Source: Burkholderia singularis
GTDB taxonomy: Bacteria; Pseudomonadota; Gammaproteobacteria; Burkholderiales; Burkholderiaceae
DNA: 59,480 nt
NCBI RefSeq assembly: GCF_900176645.1
Contig: NZ_FXAN01000053.1
Span: 1 to 59,480, forward strand
Direction: 5' to 3'
A model generated the notes under the pieces. It made no database searches. It was not told the origin of the DNA and saw nothing but the letters and a program-made list of their open reading frames with translations. A program made the position numbers and the translations under genes. Shown here in pieces: positions 49,864-56,611 of this stretch. The stretch's first letter is position 1; the number at the start of each line of letters is the position of its first letter.

Positions 49864-50475
49864 ATGAATTCCATTCTCAAGCCGAGTGCCGTTCCAACCG
49901 CCATCGGCACTCCCTGGGAAGGCGGCTTTTATGTCGGCTTGCTCAGCTTCAGTGGCGATGTGTATGCACAAGTGGTAGCTCCAAAGGCACATGGACAACT
50001 GCCCAAGACACACGAATGGGGCAAATACGGCACCGAAATTCCGGGCGCTTCCAGTTTCTTCGACGGTCTGTCCAACACGAAAGCCATGGCAGAGGCCGGC
50101 TTCGCTATCGCCGAACGCGTACTCGAACTACGCATCGGCGATTTCGATGACTGGTTCATCCCGGCACGCGATCAACTTGAGCTTGCTTGTCGCGGACTCA
50201 AACCGACTTCCGAAGATAACTATGTTTGGCGCAATGGCGATAACCCAAGCAGCCTGCCGCCAGGTTATCCGTACACGATTCACCTGCCGGGCCAAACTGA
50301 GGTCGAGTTGTTTCGCGAGGGCGGCGCTGAAGCATTCGACGATGACTGGTATTGGGCCAGCACGCAGTACTCGGCCTACGGCGCCTGGAACCAGGACTTC
50401 GGTGATGGTCGCCAGGGCTCCGCGAGCAAAGACGACAAGGGTCGCGTCCGAGCCTTCCGCAGCATCAAACTTTAA
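49864..50475 (+). CDS. DUF1566 / C-type-lectin-fold protein, cassette 1
   Basis: The protein (about 204 aa; start at 49864, or 49852 with four more residues) has the DUF1566-type fold: GGFYVGLLSFSGDVYAQVVA, then DFDDWFIPARDQLELACRGL, and a C-terminal WYWASTQYSAYGAWNQDF...GRVRAFR block. In known systems this lectin/FGE-like fold displays a variable binding surface and is the usual target of diversity-generating retroelements. Bases 50362-50460 align without gaps with cassette 2 and differ almost only at codon positions 1 and 2. It may be a surface or virion-associated binder. No signal peptide is seen. Confidence 0.88.
   Translation: MNSILKPSAVPTAIGTPWEGGFYVGLLSFSGDVYAQVVAPKAHGQLPKTHEWGKYGTEIPGASSFFDGLSNTKAMAEAGFAIAERVLELRIGDFDDWFIPARDQLELACRGLKPTSEDNYVWRNGDNPSSLPPGYPYTIHLPGQTEVELFREGGAEAFDDDWYWASTQYSAYGAWNQDFGDGRQGSASKDDKGRVRAFRSIKL
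50362..50460 (+). other. Putative variable region VR1
   Basis: Thirty-three codons from ACGCAGTACTCGGCC to GCCTTCCGC. The same 33 codons occur in cassette 2. Invariant flanks enclose a core with 11 differing codons, of which eight keep a third-position C. This is the pattern left by adenine-specific mutagenic retrohoming on AAC-type codons. Confidence 0.65.
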
Positions 50476-50528
50476 TCATTCAATCATTTCGACGGCATTG
50501 ACCGAGCGATCACATCCAAGAGGATCAG

Positions 50529-51113
50529 ATGAGCGAAATCACCATTCCGTTTCACGGCGGCAAGCTGGTTGTGCCGCAAGAACAGGCTGCGCGCGCGTGG
50601 CTTGACAAGGTGCTCGGTGCGACGAATAACGCGCCGACTAAGGAGTTCGGCAGCGTACCGCGCTTGGGCGATTATTGGGAAGGCCAAGGTGGCATCTATG
50701 TCGGGGTAATGCCGACCGAGAGCGGCGGCTTCGCGCATCGTATTGTGTCGATTGACGAGGCCGAGAACCTCGAATACGGCGGCTATGACCACACAACGGC
50801 GGATGCGAACAGCAAACTCGACGGTGCCGCAAATACACGGGCACTCGTCGCCGACTCGAAGAGCCATCCAGCGGCCGAATGGTGCGCCGAATATATGAAA
50901 GACGGTCACAGCGATTTCTATCTGCCGGCACAACGTGAATTATCGCTGGCCTGGGCGACGGTCGCGCAGATATTTGGGCCGTATTGGTATTGGTCATCTA
51001 CGCAGTACTCGGCCAACTACGCCTGGCCCCAGGACTTCGATGTCGGTTACCAGGGCACCGCGGACAAGGGCACCAAGGGTCGCGTCCGAGCCTTCCGCAG
51101 ATTGAGTTTTTAA
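50529..51113 (+). CDS. DUF1566 / C-type-lectin-fold protein, cassette 2
   Basis: The 194-residue protein has its own N-terminal half (MSEITIPFHGGKLVVPQEQA; GQGGIYVGVMPTESGGFAHR; HSDFYLPAQRELSLAWATVA) and the same C-terminal design as cassette 1 (YWYWSSTQYSANYAWPQDF, then GRVRAFRRLSF). AAGAGGAT precedes the ATG. It follows cassette 1 by 53 bp and is followed by a truncated Avd-like frame. The homologous ends suggest exchange or copying between cassettes. Confidence 0.88.
   Translation: MSEITIPFHGGKLVVPQEQAARAWLDKVLGATNNAPTKEFGSVPRLGDYWEGQGGIYVGVMPTESGGFAHRIVSIDEAENLEYGGYDHTTADANSKLDGAANTRALVADSKSHPAAEWCAEYMKDGHSDFYLPAQRELSLAWATVAQIFGPYWYWSSTQYSANYAWPQDFDVGYQGTADKGTKGRVRAFRRLSF
51000..51098 (+). 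other. Putative variable region VR2
   Basis: Aligns gaplessly over 99 bp with VR1. Of 17 base differences, 15 fall at first or second codon positions. The last eight codons (AAG GGT CGC GTC CGA GCC TTC CGC) are identical to VR1 and occupy the position expected of an initiation-of-mutagenic-homing-like anchor. Confidence 0.65.
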
Positions 51114-51130
51114 CTATTTAGTCATTCAAC

Positions 51131-51241
51131 ATGGCGCTCCATAACGATCTGCCGATTTACAGAGATGCGCTTGATTTGACATGCGAATCAAGTCGTCTCG
51201 TGGCTCATATTCCGAGAAACCACCGTTTTGAATTTATTTAG
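51131..51241 (+). pseudogene. Truncated Avd-like (four-helix bundle) N-terminus, copy 1
   Basis: The 36-residue frame MALHNDLPIYRDALDLTCES...HIPRNHRFEFI starts like the four-helix-bundle accessory (Avd) proteins that accompany DGR target genes and reverse transcriptases (MALHxDLPIYxxxYDL). It stops after about a third of the first helices. It begins 17 bp after cassette 2. It may be a dead remnant or a functional short peptide. Confidence 0.5.
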
Positions 51242-51249
51242 GAGAAGTC

Positions 51250-51609
51250 ATGCAACAAATCCAATTACCGCCGCTTGCTGAAGGTCAGACCTATCTCTAC
51301 GGCCGCATCAACAAGAGTGGAGATGTCGAGCATACCGTGCTCATCGCCGTGAACGATGAACGCCTGCCGCGTGAGTTGCAGCGCGAATGGGCGAAGAGTG
51401 TCGGGGGCATTCTGTTCAACCGTATCGATGCACTGATCATCTACAACGAATACCGCGATCTCGTGAAATCTGGGGCGTACTGGACGGACGATGATGTTGA
51501 GTGGGACTCCGCCTCCGCCTGGTTCCAGACCGGCAACAACGGCTACCAGGGCACCAGCCCCAAGAGCGTCGGGCTCCGCGGGCTCGCCGTCAGCAGATTC
51601 ACTGCTTGA
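51250..51609 (+). CDS. DUF1566-like short protein, cassette 3
   Basis: The 119-residue protein (MQQIQLPPLAEGQTYLYGRI; LIAVNDERLPRELQREWAKS) keeps a shorter lectin-like body and a C-terminal block EWDSASAWFQTGNNGYQGTS, then GLRGLAVSRFTA. The end aligns with cassettes 1 and 2 through AWxQ and GYQGT but is more diverged. AGGAGA precedes the ATG. It is followed by a second truncated Avd-like frame. Confidence 0.85.
   Translation: MQQIQLPPLAEGQTYLYGRINKSGDVEHTVLIAVNDERLPRELQREWAKSVGGILFNRIDALIIYNEYRDLVKSGAYWTDDDVEWDSASAWFQTGNNGYQGTSPKSVGLRGLAVSRFTA
51508..51600 (+). other. Putative variable region VR3 (diverged)
   Basis: GCCTGGTTCCAGACC and GGCTACCAGGGCACC correspond to codons 8-12 and 16-20 of VR1/VR2. 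Variable codons again end in C (TCC, TTC, ACC, GGC, AAC, AAC). The 3' anchor differs, so it would belong to another template if still active. Confidence 0.45.
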
Positions 51610-51619
51610 TTCATTCAAC

Positions 51620-51703
51620 ATGGCGCTTCATAACGTAACCGCCGACGTGTACGACGCGCTCGTGGACTGCTGTTCGACCGACAAACTGATTATTCAAAAC
51701 TGA
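51620..51703 (+). pseudogene. Truncated Avd-like N-terminus, copy 2
   Basis: The 27-residue frame MALHNVTADVYDALVDCCST...LIIQN begins with the same MALHN and the same 5' bases (ATGGCGCT-CATAAC) as copy 1 and follows cassette 3 by 10 bp, as copy 1 follows cassette 2. It is shorter and more degenerate. Confidence 0.45.
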
Positions 51704-51774
51704 ACGTGCCAAACGCGTATCGCGCGCGAGCGGTGCGGACGACGTTGAGGCCGAACATTAAACAGGATTCCGAC

Positions 51775-52470
51775 ATGAAGCTGACCATTGAAGATCTCGA
51801 CAACATCATGCTCAACCATGGCGCACACAGCTCGCCCGAGTCCGGGCATTGTTTGCTCGAGGTCGTCTCGCTCTTTGCTGGCGAGGATTTTGGCGACTCG
51901 CCCAAATGCGTCGATCCAATCCTCGCGCAGTTCGGAAGATCGTGGAATGACGGCATGCGATCGGATGACGAACGCGCGCAGTTAAAGGTGTACATCACCC
52001 GTCTTCCGGGCACGAACAAAGGCCCCGACTTGTCGCAAAAGCGCGGCTGGATGGCGATGGACTGGCTCATTCGCACATACGCGGCTGCGTGGCTGGCGCT
52101 GAATCCCGGATTGGCCCATCACGCTGACGCGCTGAAAGCGTTACCGCCGATCGTTTGCGTGGCCGATCTGCGCGCGGCTCAGCCGAAACTTGATGCTGCC
52201 AAGAGAGACGCGGCCGCCGCACGGGCCGCCGCATGGGACGCCGCATGGGACGCCGCACGGGCCGCCGCATGGGACGCCGCATGGGACGCCGCATGGGACG
52301 CCGCACGGGCCGCCGCACGGGACGCCGCAGGGGACGCCGCACGGGACGCCGCAGGGGACGCCGCATTGGCCGCCGCACGGGCCGCCGCATGTACGAAGCT
52401 TGAACCCACCGTCCAGCAACTCCAAGCCAGCGCACACGACCTCTTTTCGCGAATGATCGACGCGGAGTAA
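51775..52470 (+). CDS. Phage protein with AAWD/AARD tandem repeats (231 aa)
   Basis: The first 150 residues are a folded part (MKLTIEDLDNIMLNHGAHSS; LLEVVSLFAGEDFGDSPKCV; QKRGWMAMDWLIRTYAAAWL). Residues about 147-205 consist of four-residue repeats AAWD/AARD/AAGD/AARA, which should form one long helix with a period close to a helical turn. It ends in a normal helix (LQASAHDLFSRMIDAE). No family function is known to me. It lies between the DUF1566 cassettes and the methyltransferase. Confidence 0.82.
   Translation: MKLTIEDLDNIMLNHGAHSSPESGHCLLEVVSLFAGEDFGDSPKCVDPILAQFGRSWNDGMRSDDERAQLKVYITRLPGTNKGPDLSQKRGWMAMDWLIRTYAAAWLALNPGLAHHADALKALPPIVCVADLRAAQPKLDAAKRDAAAARAAAWDAAWDAARAAAWDAAWDAAWDAARAAARDAAGDAARDAAGDAALAAARAAACTKLEPTVQQLQASAHDLFSRMIDAE
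52215..52392 (+). repeat. 12-bp minisatellite within a coding region
   Basis: About fourteen copies of GCCGCAYGGGAC-like units (variants GCCGCAGGGGAC, GCCGCACGGGCC). The length of 12 bp keeps the frame, so copy-number change would lengthen or shorten the encoded helix. All six frames are open over the array. Confidence 0.9.
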
Positions 52471-52510
52471 CAGCCATTGAGGCTGACCATTTAACAGAGG
52501 ATGCGCGACC

Positions 52511-53698
52511 GTGGCCGCGTACTACAACGAGCTCGACCCATACGCCGCGCAATGGCTGCGCAACCTGATTGCCGCCGGGCACATCGCACCCGGTGATGTT
52601 GACGAAAGGAGCATTGAGGATGTCCGACCTGATGACCTGCGAGCCTACGACCAGTGCCATTTCTTCGCCGGAATCGGCGTTTGGTCGTATGCCCTTCGGC
52701 GCGCCGGATGGCCAGAGGATCGACCTGTTTGGACTGGTTCCTGTCCGTGCCAACCTTTCTCCGCGGCAGGCAAAGGACTTGGGTTTGATGACGAGCGGCA
52801 CCTGTGGCCTGCGTGGCACTGGCTCATCGGCGAGTGCCGCCCTTCAGTCATCTTTGGAGAACAGGTTGCGAGCAAGGGTGTCGAGCCTTGGATCGACCTT
52901 GTACACGCTGACATGGAAGCGTTGGAATACGCCTTCGGGTGTATCCCGTTTCCGTCTGCGGGCGTCGGTGCTCCGCACATCCGCGACCGGGCGTACTGGA
53001 TGGCCTACGCCGACCACGCGCGATCACAAAGACGGCGCGGAATGCGCGAACGTGCCGCTGAACGCGCTGCTCGGCAGAGTGGCGTGGCTGGCCGGCTGGC
53101 CGAGCACCACGAGCACAGACGCACTGCGCAAACCGTCGCACAACTTCACGACGACCAATATCACGCTCAACCATGCAGCGGTTCTCGCGGGGTGGCCGAC
53201 GCCGACAGCAGCGCTCGCCGACAAGGGCGTTCGATCGACGGAGGGCGGGATTCGCGAAGCGATGCGCTCGCGCAGTCCGGATTTGGCGGCGATGGCTTGC
53301 CTATCGAGTTGGCCGACGCCACAGGCATCGGATTCGACGGGCGGCGGTCAAGTGAAACGGGCGATGGGCGAGACGCGGCACGGATCGAATCTGAACGACT
53401 TCGTTTTGTTGGTCGCGACGAACCGGCCGGCCCGACTAACGGTTTCTGGCGAGCTGCTGACTGGCTGCTCTGCCGGGATGAAAAGTGGCGGCCAGTTGAA
53501 CCCGGCTCATTCCCGTTGGTTGATGGGTCTGCCGGTCGCTTGGGACGAGTGCGCGCCGATCAAGAACGCCTCACCGCGCTTCTCCCACGCAAAGACCAAG
53601 GCAGCCGACAAGGCCGACTCCGGGGATACGGAAACGCGATCAACGCCGAAGCGGCGACGCAGTTCATCCTCGCCGCGCGCGAGTACCTGAACTATTGA
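52511..53698 (+). CDS. C5 cytosine DNA methyltransferase
   Basis: GTG start. The 395-residue protein has motif I (QCHFFAGIGVWSYALRRAGW), the catalytic PCQ motif IV (WTGSCPCQPFSAAGKGLGF), motif VI as FGEQVAS (Gln in place of the usual ENV Asn), motif VIII (APHIRDRAYW) and motif X (RLRGYGNAINAEAATQF). It should methylate C5 of cytosine in an unknown site, protecting phage DNA. The 200 residues between motifs VIII and X are Arg/Asp/Ala-rich and little conserved, and almost the whole gene is also read in another frame (52620-53690). Confidence 0.92.
   Translation: MAAYYNELDPYAAQWLRNLIAAGHIAPGDVDERSIEDVRPDDLRAYDQCHFFAGIGVWSYALRRAGWPEDRPVWTGSCPCQPFSAAGKGLGFDDERHLWPAWHWLIGECRPSVIFGEQVASKGVEPWIDLVHADMEALEYAFGCIPFPSAGVGAPHIRDRAYWMAYADHARSQRRRGMRERAAERAARQSGVAGRLAEHHEHRRTAQTVAQLHDDQYHAQPCSGSRGVADADSSARRQGRSIDGGRDSRSDALAQSGFGGDGLPIELADATGIGFDGRRSSETGDGRDAARIESERLRFVGRDEPAGPTNGFWRAADWLLCRDEKWRPVEPGSFPLVDGSAGRLGRVRADQERLTALLPRKDQGSRQGRLRGYGNAINAEAATQFILAAREYLNY
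52620..53690 (+). CDS. WPTP-motif phage protein encoded in frame +1 within the methyltransferase gene
   Basis: ATG with AAAGGAG 12 bases upstream and GAGG directly before it. The 356-residue product (MSDLMTCEPTTSAISSPESA; LGSTLYTLTWKRWNTPSGVS; TGWPTPTTRDHKDG; GWPTPTAALADKG; SWPTPQASDSTGG; LNPAHSRWLMGLPVAWDECA) matches from end to end a family of uncharacterised phage proteins that accompany C5 methyltransferases. It is therefore not a shadow frame. Role unknown; it may modulate or complement the methyltransferase. Confidence 0.8.
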   Translation: MSDLMTCEPTTSAISSPESAFGRMPFGAPDGQRIDLFGLVPVRANLSPRQAKDLGLMTSGTCGLRGTGSSASAALQSSLENRLRARVSSLGSTLYTLTWKRWNTPSGVSRFRLRASVLRTSATGRTGWPTPTTRDHKDGAECANVPLNALLGRVAWLAGWPSTTSTDALRKPSHNFTTTNITLNHAAVLAGWPTPTAALADKGVRSTEGGIREAMRSRSPDLAAMACLSSWPTPQASDSTGGGQVKRAMGETRHGSNLNDFVLLVATNRPARLTVSGELLTGCSAGMKSGGQLNPAHSRWLMGLPVAWDECAPIKNASPRFSHAKTKAADKADSGDTETRSTPKRRRSSSSPRAST

Positions 53699-53707
53699 GA
53701 GACCACC

Positions 53708-54301
53708 ATGAAAGAAACGAACAGCAATACCGAACCAAAGCGCACTGTTTGGAGCTGTGACGACGAGACTTTCAATTACGACACGCTCGCCGAGTTGCTC
53801 GATACGTTTTTTGATAAACCAGAGGTTGGCGATGTCGTCTTCGTTGGTGAAGTCGAGCCAATTCCTTCGATGCACCTGTGCGACGCAGACGACGTAATCG
53901 ACTTGATGGGCGAACGCGCATACGACGAAGTCGGCGAGTACGCCGATGGGTATCCGGACGTCACGTCGGAAGCGAAGGCAGAACTCAACGCGCTGCTGGC
54001 CCGCTGGATCGAAAAGCACGCGAAACCGATTTTGTCGCGCGAGCAAGTACTTGAGATCGCATCCGACTTCAGCGTATGGAATGAAGACGGGGATGCCATC
54101 TACGACAAGATTGGCTTCGCTCTCGCCATCGAAGCCGCCGTGTTGGAGAAGGTTTGCGGGGAGCCGGCTGCACACATGTTCCCGAGCGATCTGGAGCGCT
54201 TCAAAACGAATGAGACGTTCGCTCACGCGTACTCAGTTGCAGTCGGCAATCCTGACGAGCACAGCGTTCCGCTCTACGCCTCCCACCGGAGCAAGCCATG
54301 A
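53708..54301 (+). CDS. Acidic hypothetical phage protein (197 aa)
   Basis: The protein (RTVWSCDDETFNYDTLAELL; VGDVVFVGEVEPIPSMHLCD; DVIDLMGERAYDEVGEYADG; LARWIEKHAKPILSREQVLE) is strongly acidic. The FNYDTLxELL...VGDxVxxGE pattern recurs in uncharacterised proteins of Burkholderia phages. Acidic proteins of this type sometimes mimic DNA, but there is no direct sign of it. It overlaps the next gene by 4 bp. Confidence 0.85.
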   Translation: MKETNSNTEPKRTVWSCDDETFNYDTLAELLDTFFDKPEVGDVVFVGEVEPIPSMHLCDADDVIDLMGERAYDEVGEYADGYPDVTSEAKAELNALLARWIEKHAKPILSREQVLEIASDFSVWNEDGDAIYDKIGFALAIEAAVLEKVCGEPAAHMFPSDLERFKTNETFAHAYSVAVGNPDEHSVPLYASHRSKP

Positions 54302-54537
54302 GCCGATGTTTGCTGCATAAAACGAAGCTTGAATCATTCAAGTCATGGATGACAGAGACTGGAATTGAGCATCGTCCCGGACGCGGAGATTTCCAGATTT
54401 TGCAGATCAAGACAAAAAACGGCCAGTGGCAATGCATATTCGACCGCATCGAAGCGCCTGAGCATTACACCGTTGCGTGGCCGCTTGAGCCTATCGTGCG
54501 GCGATTCATTCGGGCCAACAAGGAGAGCAAGCCATGA
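54298..54537 (+). CDS. Small phage protein (79 aa)
   Basis: The product (MSRCLLHKTKLESFKSWMTE; GDFQILQIKTKNGQWQCIFD; YTVAWPLEPIVRRFIRANKE) looks like a small alpha/beta domain. ATGA overlaps on both sides tie it to its neighbours. No family is recognised. Confidence 0.8.
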   Translation: MSRCLLHKTKLESFKSWMTETGIEHRPGRGDFQILQIKTKNGQWQCIFDRIEAPEHYTVAWPLEPIVRRFIRANKESKP

Positions 54538-54761
54538 AGATCACCGATGACATGCTGACGGAATGGTTTCCAGCGTCGATTAATCCGGTTCACGAAGGCG
54601 AATATGAGACACGTGCACTTACAGCAAGTGGATTGCGACGCAAATTTATAGATGGCCAATGGTGGTATTTTTCAAGACATAATGGCCGATGGTATTTATC
54701 TGAATTCAAAAAATTTCCCGACGCTGAATGGCGTGGTTTGAAGGAGCCATACCGTGACTGA
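54534..54761 (+). CDS. Small WYxxF phage protein (75 aa)
   Basis: The product (MKITDDMLTEWFPASINPVH; EGEYETRALTASGLRRKFID; WWYFSRHNGRWYLSEFKKFP) resembles small phage proteins with a W(F/Y)-rich beta fold of the type PxxxGxYxxR. It overlaps the next gene by 8 bp. Base composition is lower in GC than its neighbours. Function is unknown. Confidence 0.8.
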   Translation: MKITDDMLTEWFPASINPVHEGEYETRALTASGLRRKFIDGQWWYFSRHNGRWYLSEFKKFPDAEWRGLKEPYRD

Positions 54762-55116
54762 GTATCAGATCAGGGATTCAATCATCCAGGAATGTGTAAA
54801 TATATGTGATGAGTTGGTACAAGCCTGGAATCAAGAGCTGCTCGCCTCAACGCACGGCGATGGAAGAGAGCATCACATGGCGGAAGCAGTCGATCGATGC
54901 GCGGAAAGAATTCTTGCGCTTAAGGCGGCCGGCAATGCCGTCGCGCAAACCAGTCATCGAACCGTGCTCGACACGGACGCGATTATCGAGGAATGCGCGA
55001 AGGTTTGTGATGCCCGATATATGGGCAACAACAATCGCGAAGACATGGAAGCGCGTCGATGTGCGGAAGCTATCCGCGCCATCAAAACTGCATCCAATAG
55101 TGGGAAGGGAAAGTGA
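54754..55116 (+). CDS. Phage protein with internal duplication (120 aa)
   Basis: GTG start after AAGGAG. The two halves are related: IIQECVNICDELVQ...AVDRCAERILALKAAGN and IIEECAKVCDARYM...EARRCAEAIRAIKTASN. Each half keeps two Cys and a helical hairpin, suggesting a tandem duplicated Cys-containing motif that could bind metal or dimerise. Short proteins with one such unit (AxxCAExIRAL) are common in phages. Function is unknown. Confidence 0.82.
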   Translation: MTEYQIRDSIIQECVNICDELVQAWNQELLASTHGDGREHHMAEAVDRCAERILALKAAGNAVAQTSHRTVLDTDAIIEECAKVCDARYMGNNNREDMEARRCAEAIRAIKTASNSGKGK

Positions 55117-55117
55117 A

Positions 55118-55378
55118 ATGAAGACGGTGTTTTTGCTTTTAGCCCAATACGACGGTCGCGCAGTCATTCCGATCGAGATCGTATGCCGAGACTATTTCGC
55201 ACCGCTCACCATCACGACGCTGCTTCGCAAGATCGGCGCTGGCGAGATTGCGCTTCCGCTGGTCCGAATGGAGATATCGCAAAAAGGCGCAAAAGGTGTT
55301 CATATCGAAGATCTCGCTGCCTACATCGACAGGCGGCGCGCCGCAGCGCTTAAGGAGCGCGATCAGCTTTGTTGCTGA
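55118..55378 (+). CDS. PrtN-like (pyocin activator family) DNA-binding protein
   Basis: The 86-residue protein (MKTVFLLLAQYDGRAVIPIE; CRDYFAPLTITTLLRKIGAG; LPLVRMEISQKGAKGVHIED; LAAYIDRRRAAALKE) fits the pyocin activator PrtN family, a small winged-helix-like DNA binder. GGAAGGGAAAGTG precedes the ATG. In prophages it often lies next to the integrase, so it may serve as excisionase or as regulator of int. Its 3' end overlaps the integrase gene tail to tail by 16 bp. Confidence 0.88.
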   Translation: MKTVFLLLAQYDGRAVIPIEIVCRDYFAPLTITTLLRKIGAGEIALPLVRMEISQKGAKGVHIEDLAAYIDRRRAAALKERDQLCC

Positions 55379-56436
55379 GGCGCGAGGATATCCAGCCACT
55401 TCCAACCAGCCCATCTGTCGCCAGTGTGGCGCAGATGCGTATAACGCTTCAGCGACGTCCAGCTACGATGCCCCGTGACAGCCGCGACGTGCGGAATGTT
55501 CATCCCCATTTCGAAGAGCCGAGACGTGCCTTCGTGACGAAGGTCATGGAAGCAGAGATCTTCGATCGCGAGGAACTTGCACGCCTTCGTGAAGCTAGCG
55601 CTGATCGATCGATGGTTGTACGGGAAGATTCGGCCAGATTCGGGCCGTACCTTTTCGACGATGCGTGCGGCCTCAAGCGGCAGATCGCACCAAGTATCGT
55701 TGCCGATTTTTTGGCCTGGATGCTTCATATCTCGAACGAGCACGCGATCGCGCTCGTAGTCCTCGATCCGAATCGTCGTGACCTCTTCCTGTCGCCGCGT
55801 CGAAAATAGCGCAAAAACGATAATCTCCCGCATCGGGATTTCCGCGCGCGCTCGCTTCTCCATATCCGTGTAATAGGCCAAGATTCGATCGAGTTCACCC
55901 AGGGTCGGTCGCCGGTCGCGCTGCTTCGATTTCGAAGTAGCGCCGAGGCGTTTGAGGACAGCCAGAGCGTCATCGAGCGCTCTTTCGTCTAATGGATAGT
56001 GCCATGCCGGCCGTGCGATTCTAACAACCGAACTCAGGTGCGACATGTAGTTGCCCGCCGTCTGCGGCTTAACCTTGAGTCCTTGCGCGAACACCACGTA
56101 ATCGGCACTGGTAATCTGAGAGCAGCGGCGCTCCCCTATCGACGATTCCGAAATGGTCCGGAGAACCTGCTCCTTCGTGCGCCCGATTGTTCGTTTCGAT
56201 TCGCGCGTATAGCGACCGATTACTTCGGACAGTAGCGGGTCTTCCTGCCTAGCCGTCTCGAGTGCACCAGGCTGCGAAAGCTCCCGTTCGCGCTTCTCGT
56301 TCCACGCACGCGCCGCAGCTTCCCGATCGAATGTGCGCGCCTCGGTAAAGATCACGCGGCCGCGTTCCTTCCGCCTGATTTGGACGGTGTACCCTATACT
56401 TCCATCCTTGCGTTTTCTGGGGGTGATAGTGCCCAT
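55363..56436 (-). CDS. int: Tyrosine recombinase integrase
   Basis: The 357-residue protein has an N-terminal arm-binding part (MGTITPRKRKDGSIGYTVQI), a SAM-like core-binding domain, and the catalytic domain with Arg in ALFSTRRQEEV, Lys in MKHPGQKIGND, HxxR in CFHDLRHEGTSRL, His in TGHRSW and nucleophile Tyr in LKRYTHLRH. It inserts and, with an excisionase, removes the prophage. It lies 118 bp from dusA and is directed away from it, as in the known group of integrases that use the 5' end of dusA as attachment site. Confidence 0.95.
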   Translation of the reverse strand: MGTITPRKRKDGSIGYTVQIRRKERGRVIFTEARTFDREAAARAWNEKRERELSQPGALETARQEDPLLSEVIGRYTRESKRTIGRTKEQVLRTISESSIGERRCSQITSADYVVFAQGLKVKPQTAGNYMSHLSSVVRIARPAWHYPLDERALDDALAVLKRLGATSKSKQRDRRPTLGELDRILAYYTDMEKRARAEIPMREIIVFALFSTRRQEEVTTIRIEDYERDRVLVRDMKHPGQKIGNDTWCDLPLEAARIVEKVRPESGRIFPYNHRSISASFTKACKFLAIEDLCFHDLRHEGTSRLFEMGMNIPHVAAVTGHRSWTSLKRYTHLRHTGDRWAGWKWLDILAPQQQS

Positions 56437-56611
56437 GGCCTTCGAGTGCTACGCGCGAAAAATTGGAGCTACATCGTAGCACCAGACCGCGAAAACCAGC
56501 AAAAATCACCTAAAACGACATAGAATCACGCAGGCTAGAACATAGTGTAAAACCTTGATATCTCAGAATTTTTCAATCAAATCAACGTCTCGCCGCGTAT
56601 CGGTTGCGCCG
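56437..56611. other. Right prophage border (attR region) at the 5' end of dusA
   Basis: This segment contains the integrase promoter region, an AT-rich stretch (56541-56590) with lower GC than the host, and the first dusA codons. Host-like codon use resumes near 56581 (ACG TCT CGC CGC GTA). The crossover therefore lies probably between about 56580 and 56630, inside the conserved VAPMMDWTDRHCR codons. I could not find the matching copy at the left end. Confidence 0.5.

Noticed and set aside
49864..51703. A complete diversity-generating retroelement inside the window
   Set aside because: No frame shows reverse transcriptase motifs, and no separate template repeat was noticed; only targets and accessory fragments are present.
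52141..52819. Long minus-strand frames over the 12-bp repeat and methyltransferase start
   Set aside because: They are repeats of CGVP, RRPM or AASH produced by the minisatellite read in other frames, with no ribosome sites.
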